Assembly (NCBI GenBank): GCA_016218365.1
Contig: JACREF010000029.1
Span: forward strand, 1 to 55,461
Direction of reading: 5' to 3'
Source of the DNA: Gammaproteobacteria bacterium
GTDB lineage: Bacteria; Pseudomonadota; Gammaproteobacteria; SZUA-140
Length of the DNA stretch: 55,461 nt
Below, piece by piece: positions 8,828 to 18,019 of this stretch; within the stretch, counting starts at the first letter, position 1, and every line of letters begins with the position of its first letter. Below the pieces are notes generated by a model. It was not told the origin of the DNA. It did no database searches and worked only from the letters and a program-made list of their open reading frames with translations. Position numbers and translations under genes: made by a program.

Positions 8828-9936
8828 GGTACGAGACGGTATTCCAGCGGCTGATCATCCTGCTGCGGGGCAGCAGTCGTGTCTGGCCCGGCGCTGCCGG
8901 ACAACGGGGCCAGCAATGTCCCAAAGCCGATGGTCTGTTGCAGTGCCTGGCGATCTCCGCGTACCGCCAGCACGAAGGTCATATCCCGGCCCTGGATCGA
9001 ACTGACCTGGACACCCGTGACCGGATCCAGACCCGCCAGATACTTCATGACCCGGGCATAGGTCCACAAGGTCGGGATCCCGTGCACCGTCAAATATACA
9101 TTGTGCGCCCCGCCGGCAGGGCGTTTGCTGGCATAACGCTCACCGAGACGGTCGCCGGCCCCTTCAACACCATCGGCCAGCACGGCCACCAGACCATCCT
9201 CGGTCTGCCATGGCAGCCATGTCCCATCGAGGTACAGCATCCAGCGCGCCTGCCACAGATCAGGACCGCGCCGTGTCAAGCGGCCGACCAGCACCGCTCC
9301 GGGCTGATAACGCGCCGCTGCCGTTTGCAAACCCTGCTGGGCCTCTCCCCACAGATCGGTGGCCGCCAGCGCGCGCTGATCTTCGCCGTCCATGGCCGGG
9401 AAACGCAACGGCACCCCGCGCTGACTGGCCGCCGACTCCAGCAACAGCCGCCATTCCGGACGATTATCGGCGCCGATGACCTGGCGATTGCCATTATCAT
9501 CAACGGCCAGCCATACCAGCGTCACCGGCCGCGATTTGCCCCACAGCGGCAACGACTGTTCGCGCAACGTGCGGTTGACGGCCTGCTCGTCAAACACCAC
9601 CTCCAACTGCTGCGCGGTCGCGCCGGCGGCGCCAGGCCGGGACTCGGCAGACTGATAGTTGAATTGCTGGACATATTGCATCGCATCATCGAGCACACCC
9701 TGGGCTGCCGGGATATCGAGCACCTGCCGTGAACCACAGACCTTGACCAGCACATCGCCGAGCGCCTGCCGCACCGCCTGCAACCGCGCCTCCTCGCCTT
9801 GCCCCTCTACCGGCACCTGCGCCTGATACAGGTTGCCAAGCTCGCCGGCGAGGGCCGGGCCCGTCATCACTGTCCACAGCAGCAGCCATCCCCACCGCAG
9901 CTGCCGCCCGTATCCGCCATCCGTCTGTGTTGTCAT
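8824..9936 (-). CDS. DUF2066 domain-containing exported protein
   Basis: Function unknown. It has 370 residues from the chosen ATG at 9936; in-frame ATG 9963 and TTG 9969 lie upstream. A signal peptide follows ([11 protein letters not shown]...GPALA). The mature N-terminal part has the DUF2066 features (residues about 30-200), with LYQAQVPV and [13 protein letters not shown]. This family sits between hda and purM in many gammaproteobacteria, as here, and diverges from purM. The location is probably periplasmic. The C-terminal tail, rich in Gly, Thr and Gln, looks unstructured. Confidence 0.85.
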   Translation of the reverse strand: MTTQTDGGYGRQLRWGWLLLWTVMTGPALAGELGNLYQAQVPVEGQGEEARLQAVRQALGDVLVKVCGSRQVLDIPAAQGVLDDAMQYVQQFNYQSAESRPGAAGATAQQLEVVFDEQAVNRTLREQSLPLWGKSRPVTLVWLAVDDNGNRQVIGADNRPEWRLLLESAASQRGVPLRFPAMDGEDQRALAATDLWGEAQQGLQTAAARYQPGAVLVGRLTRRGPDLWQARWMLYLDGTWLPWQTEDGLVAVLADGVEGAGDRLGERYASKRPAGGAHNVYLTVHGIPTLWTYARVMKYLAGLDPVTGVQVSSIQGRDMTFVLAVRGDRQALQQTIGFGTLLAPLSGSAGPDTTAAPQQDDQPLEYRLVP

Positions 9937-10067
9937 CACCGTCTGCTGTCTCGTTAAATCCATTGTCAATCTGCAGGCACATCCGGCCGATTTACGCTAG
10001 AATAGCACCCGCATCAGTGAGCAAGTGTACCCGAAGCCCCCTACTGGAGACCATCGCCGAGTTCGCC

Positions 10068-11138
10068 ATGCCTGATTCAAAAAACAACACACCCAAACCC
10101 ACCACCAACACCGGTCTCAGCTACCGTGATGCCGGTGTCGACATCGATGCCGGCAGCGCGCTGGTTGAACGGATCAAGCCGGTGGCCGCCCGCACCCGCC
10201 GCCCCGGGGTCATGGAAGGACTCGGCGGCTTCGGCGCCCTGTTCGAACTGCCGCTTGACCGCTATCCCGACCCGGTGCTGGTCTCCGGCACCGACGGTGT
10301 CGGCACCAAGCTCAAACTGGCGATCACCACCGGCCGGCACGACACCATCGGCATCGACCTGGTTGCGATGTGCGCCAATGACCTGGTGGTGCAGGGCGCC
10401 GAACCACTGTTCTTCCTCGATTACTATGCGACCGGCAAGCTGAACGTTGACCAGGCGGCACGGGTCATCGCCGGCATCGGCGAGGGCTGCCTGCAGGCCG
10501 GTGCGGCACTGGTCGGCGGTGAGACCGCCGAGATGCCCGGCATGTACCAGGGCGGTGACTATGACCTGGCCGGTTTCTGTGTCGGTATCGTCAACCGTGA
10601 CCGCATCATCACCGGTGAGCGCACCGCCGTCGGCGACACCTTGATCGGCATCGCGTCATCCGGACCTCATTCCAACGGCTACTCGCTGATCCGCAAGATC
10701 ATCGACACCGCAGGCGCCGACCTCAGCCAGCCGTTTGCTGGCCGCACGCTGGGCGAGGTGCTGCTGGCGCCGACCAAGATCTATGTCAAACCGCTGCTGG
10801 CATTGCTGCAGCAGATCGATGTCCATGCGCTGTGTCATATCACCGGTGGCGGCTTTACCGAGAACCTGCCACGGGTGATGCCGGATGGTACCCGCGCCAT
10901 CATCGACAGCCGTGCCTGGCCGCGGCCAGCGATCTTCCAGTGGCTGCAGCAGCAGGGCCGGGTCTCGGACAGCGAGATGTATCGCACCTTCAATTGCGGC
11001 ATCGGCATGATCATGAGTGTTGCACCGGCTGATGTTGCCCCGGCACTGGCAATGCTGCAGCAACACGGCGAGCAGGCCTGGGTCATCGGCCGGATCGAGG
11101 CTCACCCCAGCGCTGGCTGTGACGTCGTCGTCAGCTAG
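10068..11138 (+). CDS. purM: Phosphoribosylformylglycinamidine cyclo-ligase
   Basis: AIR synthetase, fifth step of purine synthesis: FGAM plus ATP gives aminoimidazole ribotide. It has 356 residues from the ATG at 10068, which follows CTGGAGA; a longer frame from 9927 lacks support. Family motifs are [13 protein letters not shown] near the start, the ATP loop [13 protein letters not shown], and [25 protein letters not shown] lies near the C-terminus. It is followed 6 nt later by purN. TAGAAT at 9998-10003 is a possible -10 element without a clear -35. Confidence 0.98.
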   Translation: MPDSKNNTPKPTTNTGLSYRDAGVDIDAGSALVERIKPVAARTRRPGVMEGLGGFGALFELPLDRYPDPVLVSGTDGVGTKLKLAITTGRHDTIGIDLVAMCANDLVVQGAEPLFFLDYYATGKLNVDQAARVIAGIGEGCLQAGAALVGGETAEMPGMYQGGDYDLAGFCVGIVNRDRIITGERTAVGDTLIGIASSGPHSNGYSLIRKIIDTAGADLSQPFAGRTLGEVLLAPTKIYVKPLLALLQQIDVHALCHITGGGFTENLPRVMPDGTRAIIDSRAWPRPAIFQWLQQQGRVSDSEMYRTFNCGIGMIMSVAPADVAPALAMLQQHGEQAWVIGRIEAHPSAGCDVVVS

Positions 11139-11144
11139 GCCGCC

Positions 11145-11816
11145 GTGAACCAGCGCTCCACCCCGCTGTCACTGGTCGTACTGATCTCAGGCAATGGCAG
11201 CAATCTGCAGGCGATCATCGATGCGATCGCCCATGGCGAGTTGCCAGCGCACATCCGCGCCGTGATCAGCAACCGCCGCGATGCCTATGGCCTGCAGCGC
11301 GCGCAGCAGGCCGGTATCCCGGCCGTGACCGTCGAACACCAGCAGTACCGCGGCGACCGCCAGGGCTTTGATCAGGCGCTGATGCGGCACATCGACCACT
11401 ACCAGCCGGACCTGGTGGTGCTGGCCGGCTTCATGCGGATACTGACACCGGACTTTGTCAGACATTACCGTCACCGGCTGCTCAACATCCACCCGTCACT
11501 GCTGCCGGCCTACACCGGCCTCAACACCCACCAGCAGGCGCTGGACGCCGGCGCCACCGCACACGGCGCCAGCGTCCATTATGTGACCGAGGAACTCGAC
11601 GGCGGTCCGGTCATCAGCCAGGCCCGGGTTGCGATTCACACCAACGACACTGCCACGACACTGGCGCAGCGGGTCCAGCATCAGGAACACTCCCTGTACC
11701 CGCAGACCCTGGCGCTGATTGCAAAAGGACGGATCACTATCGATAATCATGATCATATCTTTATCGATGGCAACAGACTGGAGCAGCCATTGGACTGCAC
11801 AAGGGAACTGCCGTGA
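11145..11816 (+). CDS. purN: Phosphoribosylglycinamide formyltransferase
   Basis: Transfers formyl from 10-formyl-THF to GAR in purine synthesis. It has 223 residues, starting at GTG 11145. The substrate loop SGNGSNLQAIIDA is near residue 16. NIHPSLLP holds the catalytic Asn and His, and the ELDGGPVI Asp completes the active site. It sits 6 nt behind purM and overlaps the next gene by 4 nt (GTGA), forming a purM-purN-DUF3108 operon. The C-terminal extension of about ten residues beyond E. coli PurN is unremarkable. Confidence 0.97.
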   Translation: MNQRSTPLSLVVLISGNGSNLQAIIDAIAHGELPAHIRAVISNRRDAYGLQRAQQAGIPAVTVEHQQYRGDRQGFDQALMRHIDHYQPDLVVLAGFMRILTPDFVRHYRHRLLNIHPSLLPAYTGLNTHQQALDAGATAHGASVHYVTEELDGGPVISQARVAIHTNDTATTLAQRVQHQEHSLYPQTLALIAKGRITIDNHDHIFIDGNRLEQPLDCTRELP

Positions 11817-12676
11817 AACCAACCCGATCCCTCATCGCGCTGGGCCTGGCATTCGCCCTGCTGTTGCCCCCGTTGCTGGCCAGCCCGGCTGACGATACGT
11901 CGCCGGCTGCGGCGCCAGTACCTGCCAATATCCTCCCGGCTGAACCCGCGCCGCCCCCCCCAGAGACCGTGGTACCGGAAACCTCTGAGATCGTCCCAGC
12001 GCCTCCACCCCCGTTGCCGGCGCTCACCGCCTTCAAGGCCGAATATCGCTTCACCCGTAATCGCTTTCATCTGGCCAACCTGATCCGCCGCCTGAAACCA
12101 CTCGGTAATGACCGCTATCAGTTCAGCTCTGAAACCGAGGCCGTCGGCCCGCTGGCACTGTTTCTGCGCGACACTGTCAGTGACCAATCAACATTGGCAG
12201 TGATCAACGGCCGGCTGCAGCCGGTGCATTATCTGTACCTGCATCAGCGCAGCAAGGATCCGCTGCGCACTGAATTCACCTTCGACTGGTCCACCAGTAC
12301 CGTCAGCGGCATCAGCAAGAATCGCCCATTGCCACCGACGGCCGTGCCTGCTGACACCCAGGACAAGCTCAGTTATCAATTGCTGATGATGCTGGACCTG
12401 ATGGCAGGCAAGCAGGAGTTACACTACCCATTGCAGGAAGATAAGGGGCTCAGGGATTATATATTCGATGTCGTCGGCCACGAGACCATGACCACCCGCA
12501 TCGGCCGGCTCGACACCGTCAAGCTGATGCGGCGCAATGACAAGCGTCAATCGACCTTCTGGTGCGCCGAAAAGCTCAATTATCTGCCGGTGAAATTCAC
12601 CCAGATTGAAAAGGACGGGGCGCTGCTGGAGCTGGAACTCACCAGCGTCAGCAACCTGCCATGGCCGAGGCGCTGA
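11813..12676 (+). CDS. DUF3108 domain-containing exported protein
   Basis: Function unknown. It has 287 residues and starts at a GTG that overlaps the purN stop (GTGA). Order of parts: signal peptide to about residue 23; a low-complexity Pro/Ala/Glu/Thr linker (about 24-70, with runs of prolines); then a DUF3108 domain rich in beta strands (FKAEYRFTRN, FTFDWSTSTVSG, DKLSYQLLMMLDLM). The domain belongs to periplasmic proteins of uncertain role. Coupling to purN is a conserved neighbourhood and says little about function. Confidence 0.85.
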   Translation: MKPTRSLIALGLAFALLLPPLLASPADDTSPAAAPVPANILPAEPAPPPPETVVPETSEIVPAPPPPLPALTAFKAEYRFTRNRFHLANLIRRLKPLGNDRYQFSSETEAVGPLALFLRDTVSDQSTLAVINGRLQPVHYLYLHQRSKDPLRTEFTFDWSTSTVSGISKNRPLPPTAVPADTQDKLSYQLLMMLDLMAGKQELHYPLQEDKGLRDYIFDVVGHETMTTRIGRLDTVKLMRRNDKRQSTFWCAEKLNYLPVKFTQIEKDGALLELELTSVSNLPWPRR

Positions 12677-12688
12677 ATTGGAACTGGT

Positions 12689-12714
12689 GCGGCAAAAAGC
12701 GTGTCTTTTGCTGC
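12689..12714 (+). terminator. Hairpin after DUF3108 gene, related to 896-933
   Basis: GCGGCAAAAAG (12689-12699) pairs with CTTTTGCTGC (12705-12714) over 10 pairs with one bulged A and a G-T wobble. The core GGCAAAAAG-C/T-GTG is shared with the nadC hairpin at 896-933. Confidence 0.45.
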
Positions 12715-12753
12715 GCGCCATTTTCCAGATAACCCAGCCAGCCTGAGAAACGA

Positions 12754-12771
12754 CGGCGCAGCGCTGCGCCG
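12754..12771. terminator. 18-bp perfect GC palindrome between convergent genes
   Basis: CGGCGCAGC (12754-12762) is followed directly by its reverse complement GCTGCGCCG (12763-12771). It lies between the DUF3108 gene and dcd, with no T-run. Confidence 0.45.
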
Positions 12772-12823
12772 CAGGGTGCCAGTCAGCTATTGTTACAGCG
12801 ATGGCCTGCGGCGGCTGTTGCCG

Positions 12824-13390
12824 TTATGAACGCGGCAGCGTGACGCCAGTCTGCCCCTGATACTTGCCGCCGCGATCGCGGTACGACGTTTCACATACCT
12901 CATCGGATTCCAGAAACAGGAACTGGGCCACCCCTTCATTGGCATAGATCTTGGCCGGCAGCGGCGTGGTATTGGAAAACTCCAGCGTCACATGCCCTTC
13001 CCATTCCGGCTCCAGCGGCGTGACGTTGACGATGATGCCGCAGCGCGCATAGGTCGACTTGCCGAGGCAGATCGTCAGCACGTTGCGCGGGATGCGCAGA
13101 TACTCGACGGTACGGGCCAGCGCAAACGAATTCGGCGGGATGATGCACACATCGGCCACCAGGTCGACGAAGCTGTTGTCATCGAAATTCTTCGGATCGA
13201 CAATCGCCGAATTGATGTTGGTGAAGATCTTGAACTCGTTGGCGCAGCGCACGTCATAGCCATAGCTCGACGTACCATAGGAGATGCCGCGACCGTTGCG
13301 GGTCTCGCGCACCTGATAGGGCTCGAATGGCTCGATCATGTGATACTGTTCGGCCATGCGCCGTATCCATTTATCAGACTTGATACTCAT
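12824..13390 (-). CDS. dcd: dCTP deaminase
   Basis: Converts dCTP to dUTP plus ammonia, feeding dTTP synthesis. It has 188 residues, near the E. coli length. The start [13 protein letters not shown] is typical. The dUTPase-fold signature spans [18 protein letters not shown] and [10 protein letters not shown] with the catalytic Glu, and the C-terminal lid is [11 protein letters not shown]. It lies 16 nt behind the Mrp/ApbC gene on the same strand, so the two are probably cotranscribed. Confidence 0.97.
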   Translation of the reverse strand: MSIKSDKWIRRMAEQYHMIEPFEPYQVRETRNGRGISYGTSSYGYDVRCANEFKIFTNINSAIVDPKNFDDNSFVDLVADVCIIPPNSFALARTVEYLRIPRNVLTICLGKSTYARCGIIVNVTPLEPEWEGHVTLEFSNTTPLPAKIYANEGVAQFLFLESDEVCETSYRDRGGKYQGQTGVTLPRS

Positions 13391-13406
13391 CGGTTACAGG
13401 TTCCTG

Positions 13407-14501
13407 TCAGCTGTTTTCAATGACGATGTTCGGGAAGCGGCTGCTGTAGTCGCGCCCCTGCAATGACAGACGGGCCGCCGCAGTACGGGCAATCTGGCGG
13501 TAGAGACTGGCGATGCGCCCGCCGGGGTCGGCGATGACACTCGGCGTGCCGCCATCGGCATCCTGACGGATGCGGATATCCAGCGGTAGCGATCCCAGCA
13601 GCGGCACGTCATACTGCTCGGCCATCCAGCGCCCGCCGCCCTCACCGAAGATATGTTCTTCGTGGCCGCACTGGCTGCAGATATGGGTGCTCATGTTCTC
13701 GATGATACCGAGCACCGGCACGGCGACGCGCTCGAACATCTTCAGCGCCTTGCGGGCATCGAGCAGCGCGATGTCCTGCGGCGTCGTCACGATCAAGGCG
13801 CCGCTGACCGGGATCTTCTGTGACAGCGTCAGCTGGATATCACCGGTACCCGGCGGCAGGTCGATGACCAGATAGTCCATGTCATGCCAGCGGGTGTCAT
13901 TCAGCAGCTGCAGCAAGGCCCCGGTCACCATCGGCCCGCGCCAGATCATCGGCGCATCCTCCTCGATCAGATAACCGATCGACATCGACTGCAGGCCGTG
14001 GCGCAGCACCGGCTCCATCGACTTGCCGTCGCGGCTCTCCGGTTTCTCGCTCGCCCCCAGCATCCGCGGCTGACTCGGACCATAGATGTCGGCATCAAGG
14101 ATCCCGACCTGCGCGCCCTCGGCGGCCAGCGCCAGCGCCAGGTTGACGGCCGTCGTCGATTTGCCGACCCCGCCCTTGCCCGAGGCGACGGCGATGATAT
14201 TGCGGATGGTGCCAAAGGCCTTGACCCCTTTCTGCACTGCATGGGTGATGATGTTGACACGTAGATCGATATCGACCGCGGTCACGCCGGGCACGCTGCC
14301 CAGCAACCCGCTCAGCTCGGCGATCAATTGCTCGCGCCAGCCGGCCAGTGGGAACCCCAGCTCCAGCGCCAGCCGCACCCGCCCGCCATCGATCAAGACG
14401 CTTTTGACGGCCTTGGCCGTCACCAGATCACACTGCAGATGCGGCTCGATGAAGGTCTGGAGTTTCTTTTCGATATCCTGCCGGGTCACTGCTGCTGTCA
14501 T
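13407..14501 (-). CDS. apbC: Mrp/ApbC iron-sulfur cluster carrier ATPase
   Basis: P-loop NTPase of the Mrp/Nbp35 family that binds and transfers Fe-S clusters. It has 364 residues from the ATG at 14501, which follows AGGTGG; an in-frame GTG at 14510 is also possible. It starts with a DUF59/MIP18-like domain (about 1-90). The deviant Walker A GKGGVGKSTTAVNLA follows near residue 108. The cluster-binding CXXC is in HICSQCGHEEHIFGEGGG in the C-terminal third. It diverges from metG, a frequent arrangement. Confidence 0.95.
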   Translation of the reverse strand: MTAAVTRQDIEKKLQTFIEPHLQCDLVTAKAVKSVLIDGGRVRLALELGFPLAGWREQLIAELSGLLGSVPGVTAVDIDLRVNIITHAVQKGVKAFGTIRNIIAVASGKGGVGKSTTAVNLALALAAEGAQVGILDADIYGPSQPRMLGASEKPESRDGKSMEPVLRHGLQSMSIGYLIEEDAPMIWRGPMVTGALLQLLNDTRWHDMDYLVIDLPPGTGDIQLTLSQKIPVSGALIVTTPQDIALLDARKALKMFERVAVPVLGIIENMSTHICSQCGHEEHIFGEGGGRWMAEQYDVPLLGSLPLDIRIRQDADGGTPSVIADPGGRIASLYRQIARTAAARLSLQGRDYSSRFPNIVIENS

Positions 14502-14596
14502 GGTCTCCACCTGGTTAAACCCCGGCCGCCTTGCAGCCGGTCAGAGCGGTGATTCTACACCATTTCGCCACTGGCGCCCCATGACGCGGATTGGGC

Positions 14597-14602
14597 TATA
14601 AT
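14597..14602 (+). promoter_or_regulatory. -10 element candidate for metG
   Basis: Exact TATAAT at 14597-14602, 40 nt before the metG ATG. The -35 is poor (TGGCGC at 14572-14577, 19-bp spacer). Confidence 0.4.
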
Positions 14603-14642
14603 CCCGGTCTGCAATCACGTTACCAAGGCATGGTCTTTCCGA

Positions 14643-16709
14643 ATGACGACTCCCGCCCCCCGCAAGATCCTGGTCACCAGCGCGCTGCCGTATGCCAATG
14701 GCGCGATTCACCTCGGTCACCTGGTCGAATACATCCAGACCGACATCTGGGTCCGGTTCCAGAAGATGCGCGGCCACGAATGTCATTACGTCTGCGCCGA
14801 TGACACCCATGGCACACCGATCATGCTGCGCGCCGACCAGGAAGGCATCACCCCCGAGGCGCTGATCGCCCGCATCCACGGCGAGCATCTGCAGGACTTC
14901 ACCGACTTCCATATCGATTTCGACAATTATTATTCGACCAACTCGGAAGAAAACCGCCAGCTGTCGCAGGACATCTACCGCCGGCTCAAACAGGCCGGGC
15001 TGATCGAGCTGCGCACCATCGAGCAGCTGTATGACCCGCAACGCAATATGTTTCTGCCCGACCGCTACATCAAGGGCGAATGCCCGAAGTGTCACGCCGC
15101 CGATCAATATGGCGACGGCTGCGAGGTGTGCGGCACCACCTATGCACCGACCGAGCTGCTGAAGCCGTATTCCGCGGTGTCCGGTGCTACCCCGGTGACA
15201 CGCGAGTCACAACATCACTTTGTCAAACTCAGCCAATGTGAGGACTTTCTCAAGGACTGGATCCAGAATGGCCGGAGCGGTAACCACTCGCCGCTGCAGG
15301 ATGAGACGCGCAACAAGATCGGCGAATGGTTCGGCTCCGGACTCAAGGACTGGGACATCTCGCGCGACGCGCCGTATTTCGGCTTCGAGATCCCCGATGC
15401 GCCGGGCAAGTATCTGTACGTCTGGCTCGATGCGCCGGTCGGCTACATGGCCAGCTTCAAGAACCTGTGCGCAAGGCGCGGCCTTGATTTTGACGCCTAC
15501 TGGGGCAAGGACAGTACCGCCGAGCTGTGCCATTTCATCGGCAAGGACATCCTGTATTTCCACGCGCTGTTCTGGCCGGCGACGCTGCACTATGCCGGCT
15601 ACCGCACACCGGACCACATCTTCGTCCACGGTTTTCTGACCATCAACGGCCAGAAGATGAGCAAGTCGCGCGGCACCTTCATCACCGCCCGCGCCTATCT
15701 GAATCACCTCGACCCTGAATACCTGCGTTATTATTTTGCCGCCAAGCTGACTGGGCGCACCGAGGACCTGGACCTGAACTTCGATGACTTCGTGCTGCGC
15801 GTCAACAGCAACCTGATCGGCAAATACATCAACATTGCCAGCCGCAGCGCCGGCTTCATCACCAAGCTGTTTGACGGCCAGCTGGCCGCCACGCTGACCA
15901 ACGAGGATGACGCCTTGCTCGTGCAACTGCAGCAGCGCGCAGAGACCATCGCCGGGCACTTCGAGGCCCGCAAATTCAGCGAGGCGATGCGCGAGCTCAT
16001 GGAGCTCGCCGATCTCGCCAATGAATATGTCAATAACCATGCACCCTGGGAGCTGGCGCGTCAGGACGGCCGGCGCGACCGGCTGCAACAGGTGTGCACC
16101 ACCAGCATCAACGCCTTCTACCTGCTAACGTTGTATCTGCGGCCGGTACTGCCGGCATTGGTGGCCAAGGCCGAACAGTTCCTGAACGTTGCACCACTGA
16201 CCTGGCGTGATGCCACGCGACGGCTGGCCGGCCACACCATCAAACCGTATCAGCATCTGGCGTCGCGCATTGAAGAGGACAAGATTGCTGCCATCCTCGC
16301 CGATAATCGGCCGGCAGCCGAGACCAAACCCTCGCCGGTGCGCCATGGCGAGGCCCAGCAAGCCACCCAGGGTGAAAGCGCGATGATCCAGTATGACGAC
16401 TTTGCCAAGATCGACCTGCGGGTCGCACGCATCATCAAGGCCACTACGATCGAAGGGGCTGACAAGCTGCTGCAGCTGACGCTGGATGTCGGCGAGGATA
16501 CGCCACGGAACGTTTTCGCTGGCATCCGGTCCAAGTATCAGCCCGAGGAACTGCAGGGTCGCTTGACCGTCGTCGTCGCCAACCTGGCACCACGTAAGAT
16601 GCGCTTTGGCGTCTCCGAAGGCATGGTGCTGGCGGCCGGGCCCGGGGGTCAGGAGCTGTGGCTGATCGCACCGGACTCCGGCGCCCAGCCCGGCATGCAG
16701 ATCAAGTAA
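14643..16709 (+). CDS. metG: Methionyl-tRNA synthetase
   Basis: Class I synthetase charging tRNA-Met. Its 688 residues cover the full-length dimeric form. The HIGH-type motif is HLGH (around 21-24). Two knuckles, CPKC and CEVC, bind zinc in the connective domain. KMSKSRGT (near 339) is the ATP loop, followed by a helical anticodon domain. A C-terminal tRNA-binding OB fold runs from about 580, starting [13 protein letters not shown]. Cysteines in both knuckles are intact. The gene is monocistronic and diverges from apbC. Confidence 0.98.
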   Translation: MTTPAPRKILVTSALPYANGAIHLGHLVEYIQTDIWVRFQKMRGHECHYVCADDTHGTPIMLRADQEGITPEALIARIHGEHLQDFTDFHIDFDNYYSTNSEENRQLSQDIYRRLKQAGLIELRTIEQLYDPQRNMFLPDRYIKGECPKCHAADQYGDGCEVCGTTYAPTELLKPYSAVSGATPVTRESQHHFVKLSQCEDFLKDWIQNGRSGNHSPLQDETRNKIGEWFGSGLKDWDISRDAPYFGFEIPDAPGKYLYVWLDAPVGYMASFKNLCARRGLDFDAYWGKDSTAELCHFIGKDILYFHALFWPATLHYAGYRTPDHIFVHGFLTINGQKMSKSRGTFITARAYLNHLDPEYLRYYFAAKLTGRTEDLDLNFDDFVLRVNSNLIGKYINIASRSAGFITKLFDGQLAATLTNEDDALLVQLQQRAETIAGHFEARKFSEAMRELMELADLANEYVNNHAPWELARQDGRRDRLQQVCTTSINAFYLLTLYLRPVLPALVAKAEQFLNVAPLTWRDATRRLAGHTIKPYQHLASRIEEDKIAAILADNRPAAETKPSPVRHGEAQQATQGESAMIQYDDFAKIDLRVARIIKATTIEGADKLLQLTLDVGEDTPRNVFAGIRSKYQPEELQGRLTVVVANLAPRKMRFGVSEGMVLAAGPGGQELWLIAPDSGAQPGMQIK

Positions 16710-16717
16710 GTCTGCCG

Positions 16718-16733
16718 GATACCCCCGGGTATC
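16718..16733 (+). terminator. Short GC hairpin after metG
   Basis: GATACCC (16718-16724) and GGGTATC (16727-16733) form a 7-bp stem with a CC loop, 9 nt behind the metG stop. There is no T-run. Confidence 0.35.
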
Positions 16734-16824
16734 ACGGCCGGCCCCTGTCAGGACGTAGCATGGAAAACAGACCGGGCAATATATGCATTAATTATATGGT
16801 AGAAAATATTTCTGATTATGATTA

Positions 16825-16845
16825 TATAGAGTTTAATTCTATAAT
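16825..16845 (+). promoter_or_regulatory. rsxA promoter -10 overlapped by an operator-like dyad
   Basis: TATAAT at 16840-16845 lies 40 nt before rsxA. The dyad TATAGA (16825-16830) and TCTATA (16838-16843), 7-nt spacer, covers this -10. It lies in a strikingly AT-rich block (about 16780-16850) between GC-rich genes. No known repressor site is recognised. Confidence 0.4.
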
Positions 16846-16884
16846 TGCCCAACGGCCCACCGCAGCACCACGGCAGCCCATCCC

Positions 16885-17466
16885 ATGACCGAATACCTGC
16901 TGATCCTGACCAGCACCATCCTCGTCAACAACTTCGTGTTGGTCAAATTCCTCGGCCTGTGCCCGTTCATCGGTGTCTCGCGCAAGCTCGAGACCGCCAC
17001 CGGCATGGGCATGGCGACAACCTTCGTGCTGACGCTGTCGTCAGTCTGTAGCTACCTGGTCAATTCCTACCTGCTCGCGCCGCTGGGGCTGGAATACCTG
17101 CGCACCATCGCCTTCATCCTGGTCATCGCCGGCGTGGTCCAGCTGACCGAGATGATCATCCGCAAGACCAGTCCGGTGCTGTACCAGGTGCTGGGCGTAT
17201 TCCTGCCGCTGATCACCGTCAACTGTGCAGTACTCGGCGTGGCACTGCTGAATATCCAGCAGGACCTCACCTTCATGCAATCCGCGGCCTACGGCCTCGG
17301 GGCAGCACTGGGATTCTGCATGGTGCTGATCTTGTTTGCGTCAATGCGCGAGCGGATCACGGCCTCGGACGTCCCGCTTGCGTTCCGCGGACCGGCCATT
17401 GCGCTGGTCACCGCCGGGCTGATGTCGCTGGCCTTCATGGGCTTTTCCGGGCTCGTCAAGGGATAA
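16885..17466 (+). CDS. rsxA: Rsx/Rnf electron transport complex subunit A
   Basis: Six-helix membrane subunit of the ion-translocating ferredoxin:NAD oxidoreductase (Rnf), called Rsx where it keeps SoxR reduced. It has 193 residues, as E. coli RsxA does. The first helix is [28 protein letters not shown], with the Cys that in the RsxA/RsxE pair binds the intramembrane [2Fe-2S] cluster; the second conserved Cys is in ITVNCAVLG. It is first in the order A-B-C-D-G-E-nth, identical to E. coli. It starts 4 nt upstream of the next gene's ATG after a short gap. Confidence 0.97.
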   Translation: MTEYLLILTSTILVNNFVLVKFLGLCPFIGVSRKLETATGMGMATTFVLTLSSVCSYLVNSYLLAPLGLEYLRTIAFILVIAGVVQLTEMIIRKTSPVLYQVLGVFLPLITVNCAVLGVALLNIQQDLTFMQSAAYGLGAALGFCMVLILFASMRERITASDVPLAFRGPAIALVTAGLMSLAFMGFSGLVKG

Positions 17467-17470
17467 TCTG

Positions 17471-18019
17471 ATGCTGGCAGCAATCTTGGCACTGGGTCTG
17501 CTGGCGGTCGCGTTTGGCCTGATGCTGGGCTTTGCCTCCATCCGTTTCAAGGTGGAGGGTGACCCGATCGTCGACAAGATTGATGCGCTGCTGCCGCAGA
17601 CCCAATGTGGACAATGCGGCTTCCCGGGCTGCCGGCCGTATGCCACCGCGATCGCCGGCGGTGAGGCCGATATCAACCAGTGCCCGCCGGGCGGGGAGAC
17701 GACGATCATCGCCCTCGCCGACCTGCTGGGGCGTGATCCCAAACCCTTGAACCCCGAAAATGGCGCGGTCAAGCCAAAGATGGTGGCGATCATCGATGAA
17801 AACATCTGTATCGGCTGCACCTTGTGTATCCAGGCCTGCCCGGTCGACGCCATCCTCGGCGCCGCCAAACATATGCACACCATCATCGCCGCCGAATGCA
17901 CCGGCTGTGAGCTGTGTGTCGCACCGTGTCCGGTGGACTGTATCTCCATGGTGCCGATCCAGCACAACATCCTGACCTGGAAATGGCCCGCCCCACCACC
18001 CGACATGAGGCCAGGCTGA
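17471..18019 (+). CDS. rsxB: Rsx/Rnf electron transport complex subunit B
   Basis: Membrane-anchored ferredoxin-like subunit of 182 residues. One N-terminal helix precedes the conserved four-Cys motif [12 protein letters not shown]...CPPGG (about 40-70), which binds one [4Fe-4S]. Two ferredoxin motifs follow, [14 protein letters not shown] and [14 protein letters not shown], for two more clusters. All cysteines are present. Electrons pass from subunit C or soluble donors through B to the membrane cofactors. It overlaps rsxC by one base (TGATG). Confidence 0.97.
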   Translation: MLAAILALGLLAVAFGLMLGFASIRFKVEGDPIVDKIDALLPQTQCGQCGFPGCRPYATAIAGGEADINQCPPGGETTIIALADLLGRDPKPLNPENGAVKPKMVAIIDENICIGCTLCIQACPVDAILGAAKHMHTIIAAECTGCELCVAPCPVDCISMVPIQHNILTWKWPAPPPDMRPG

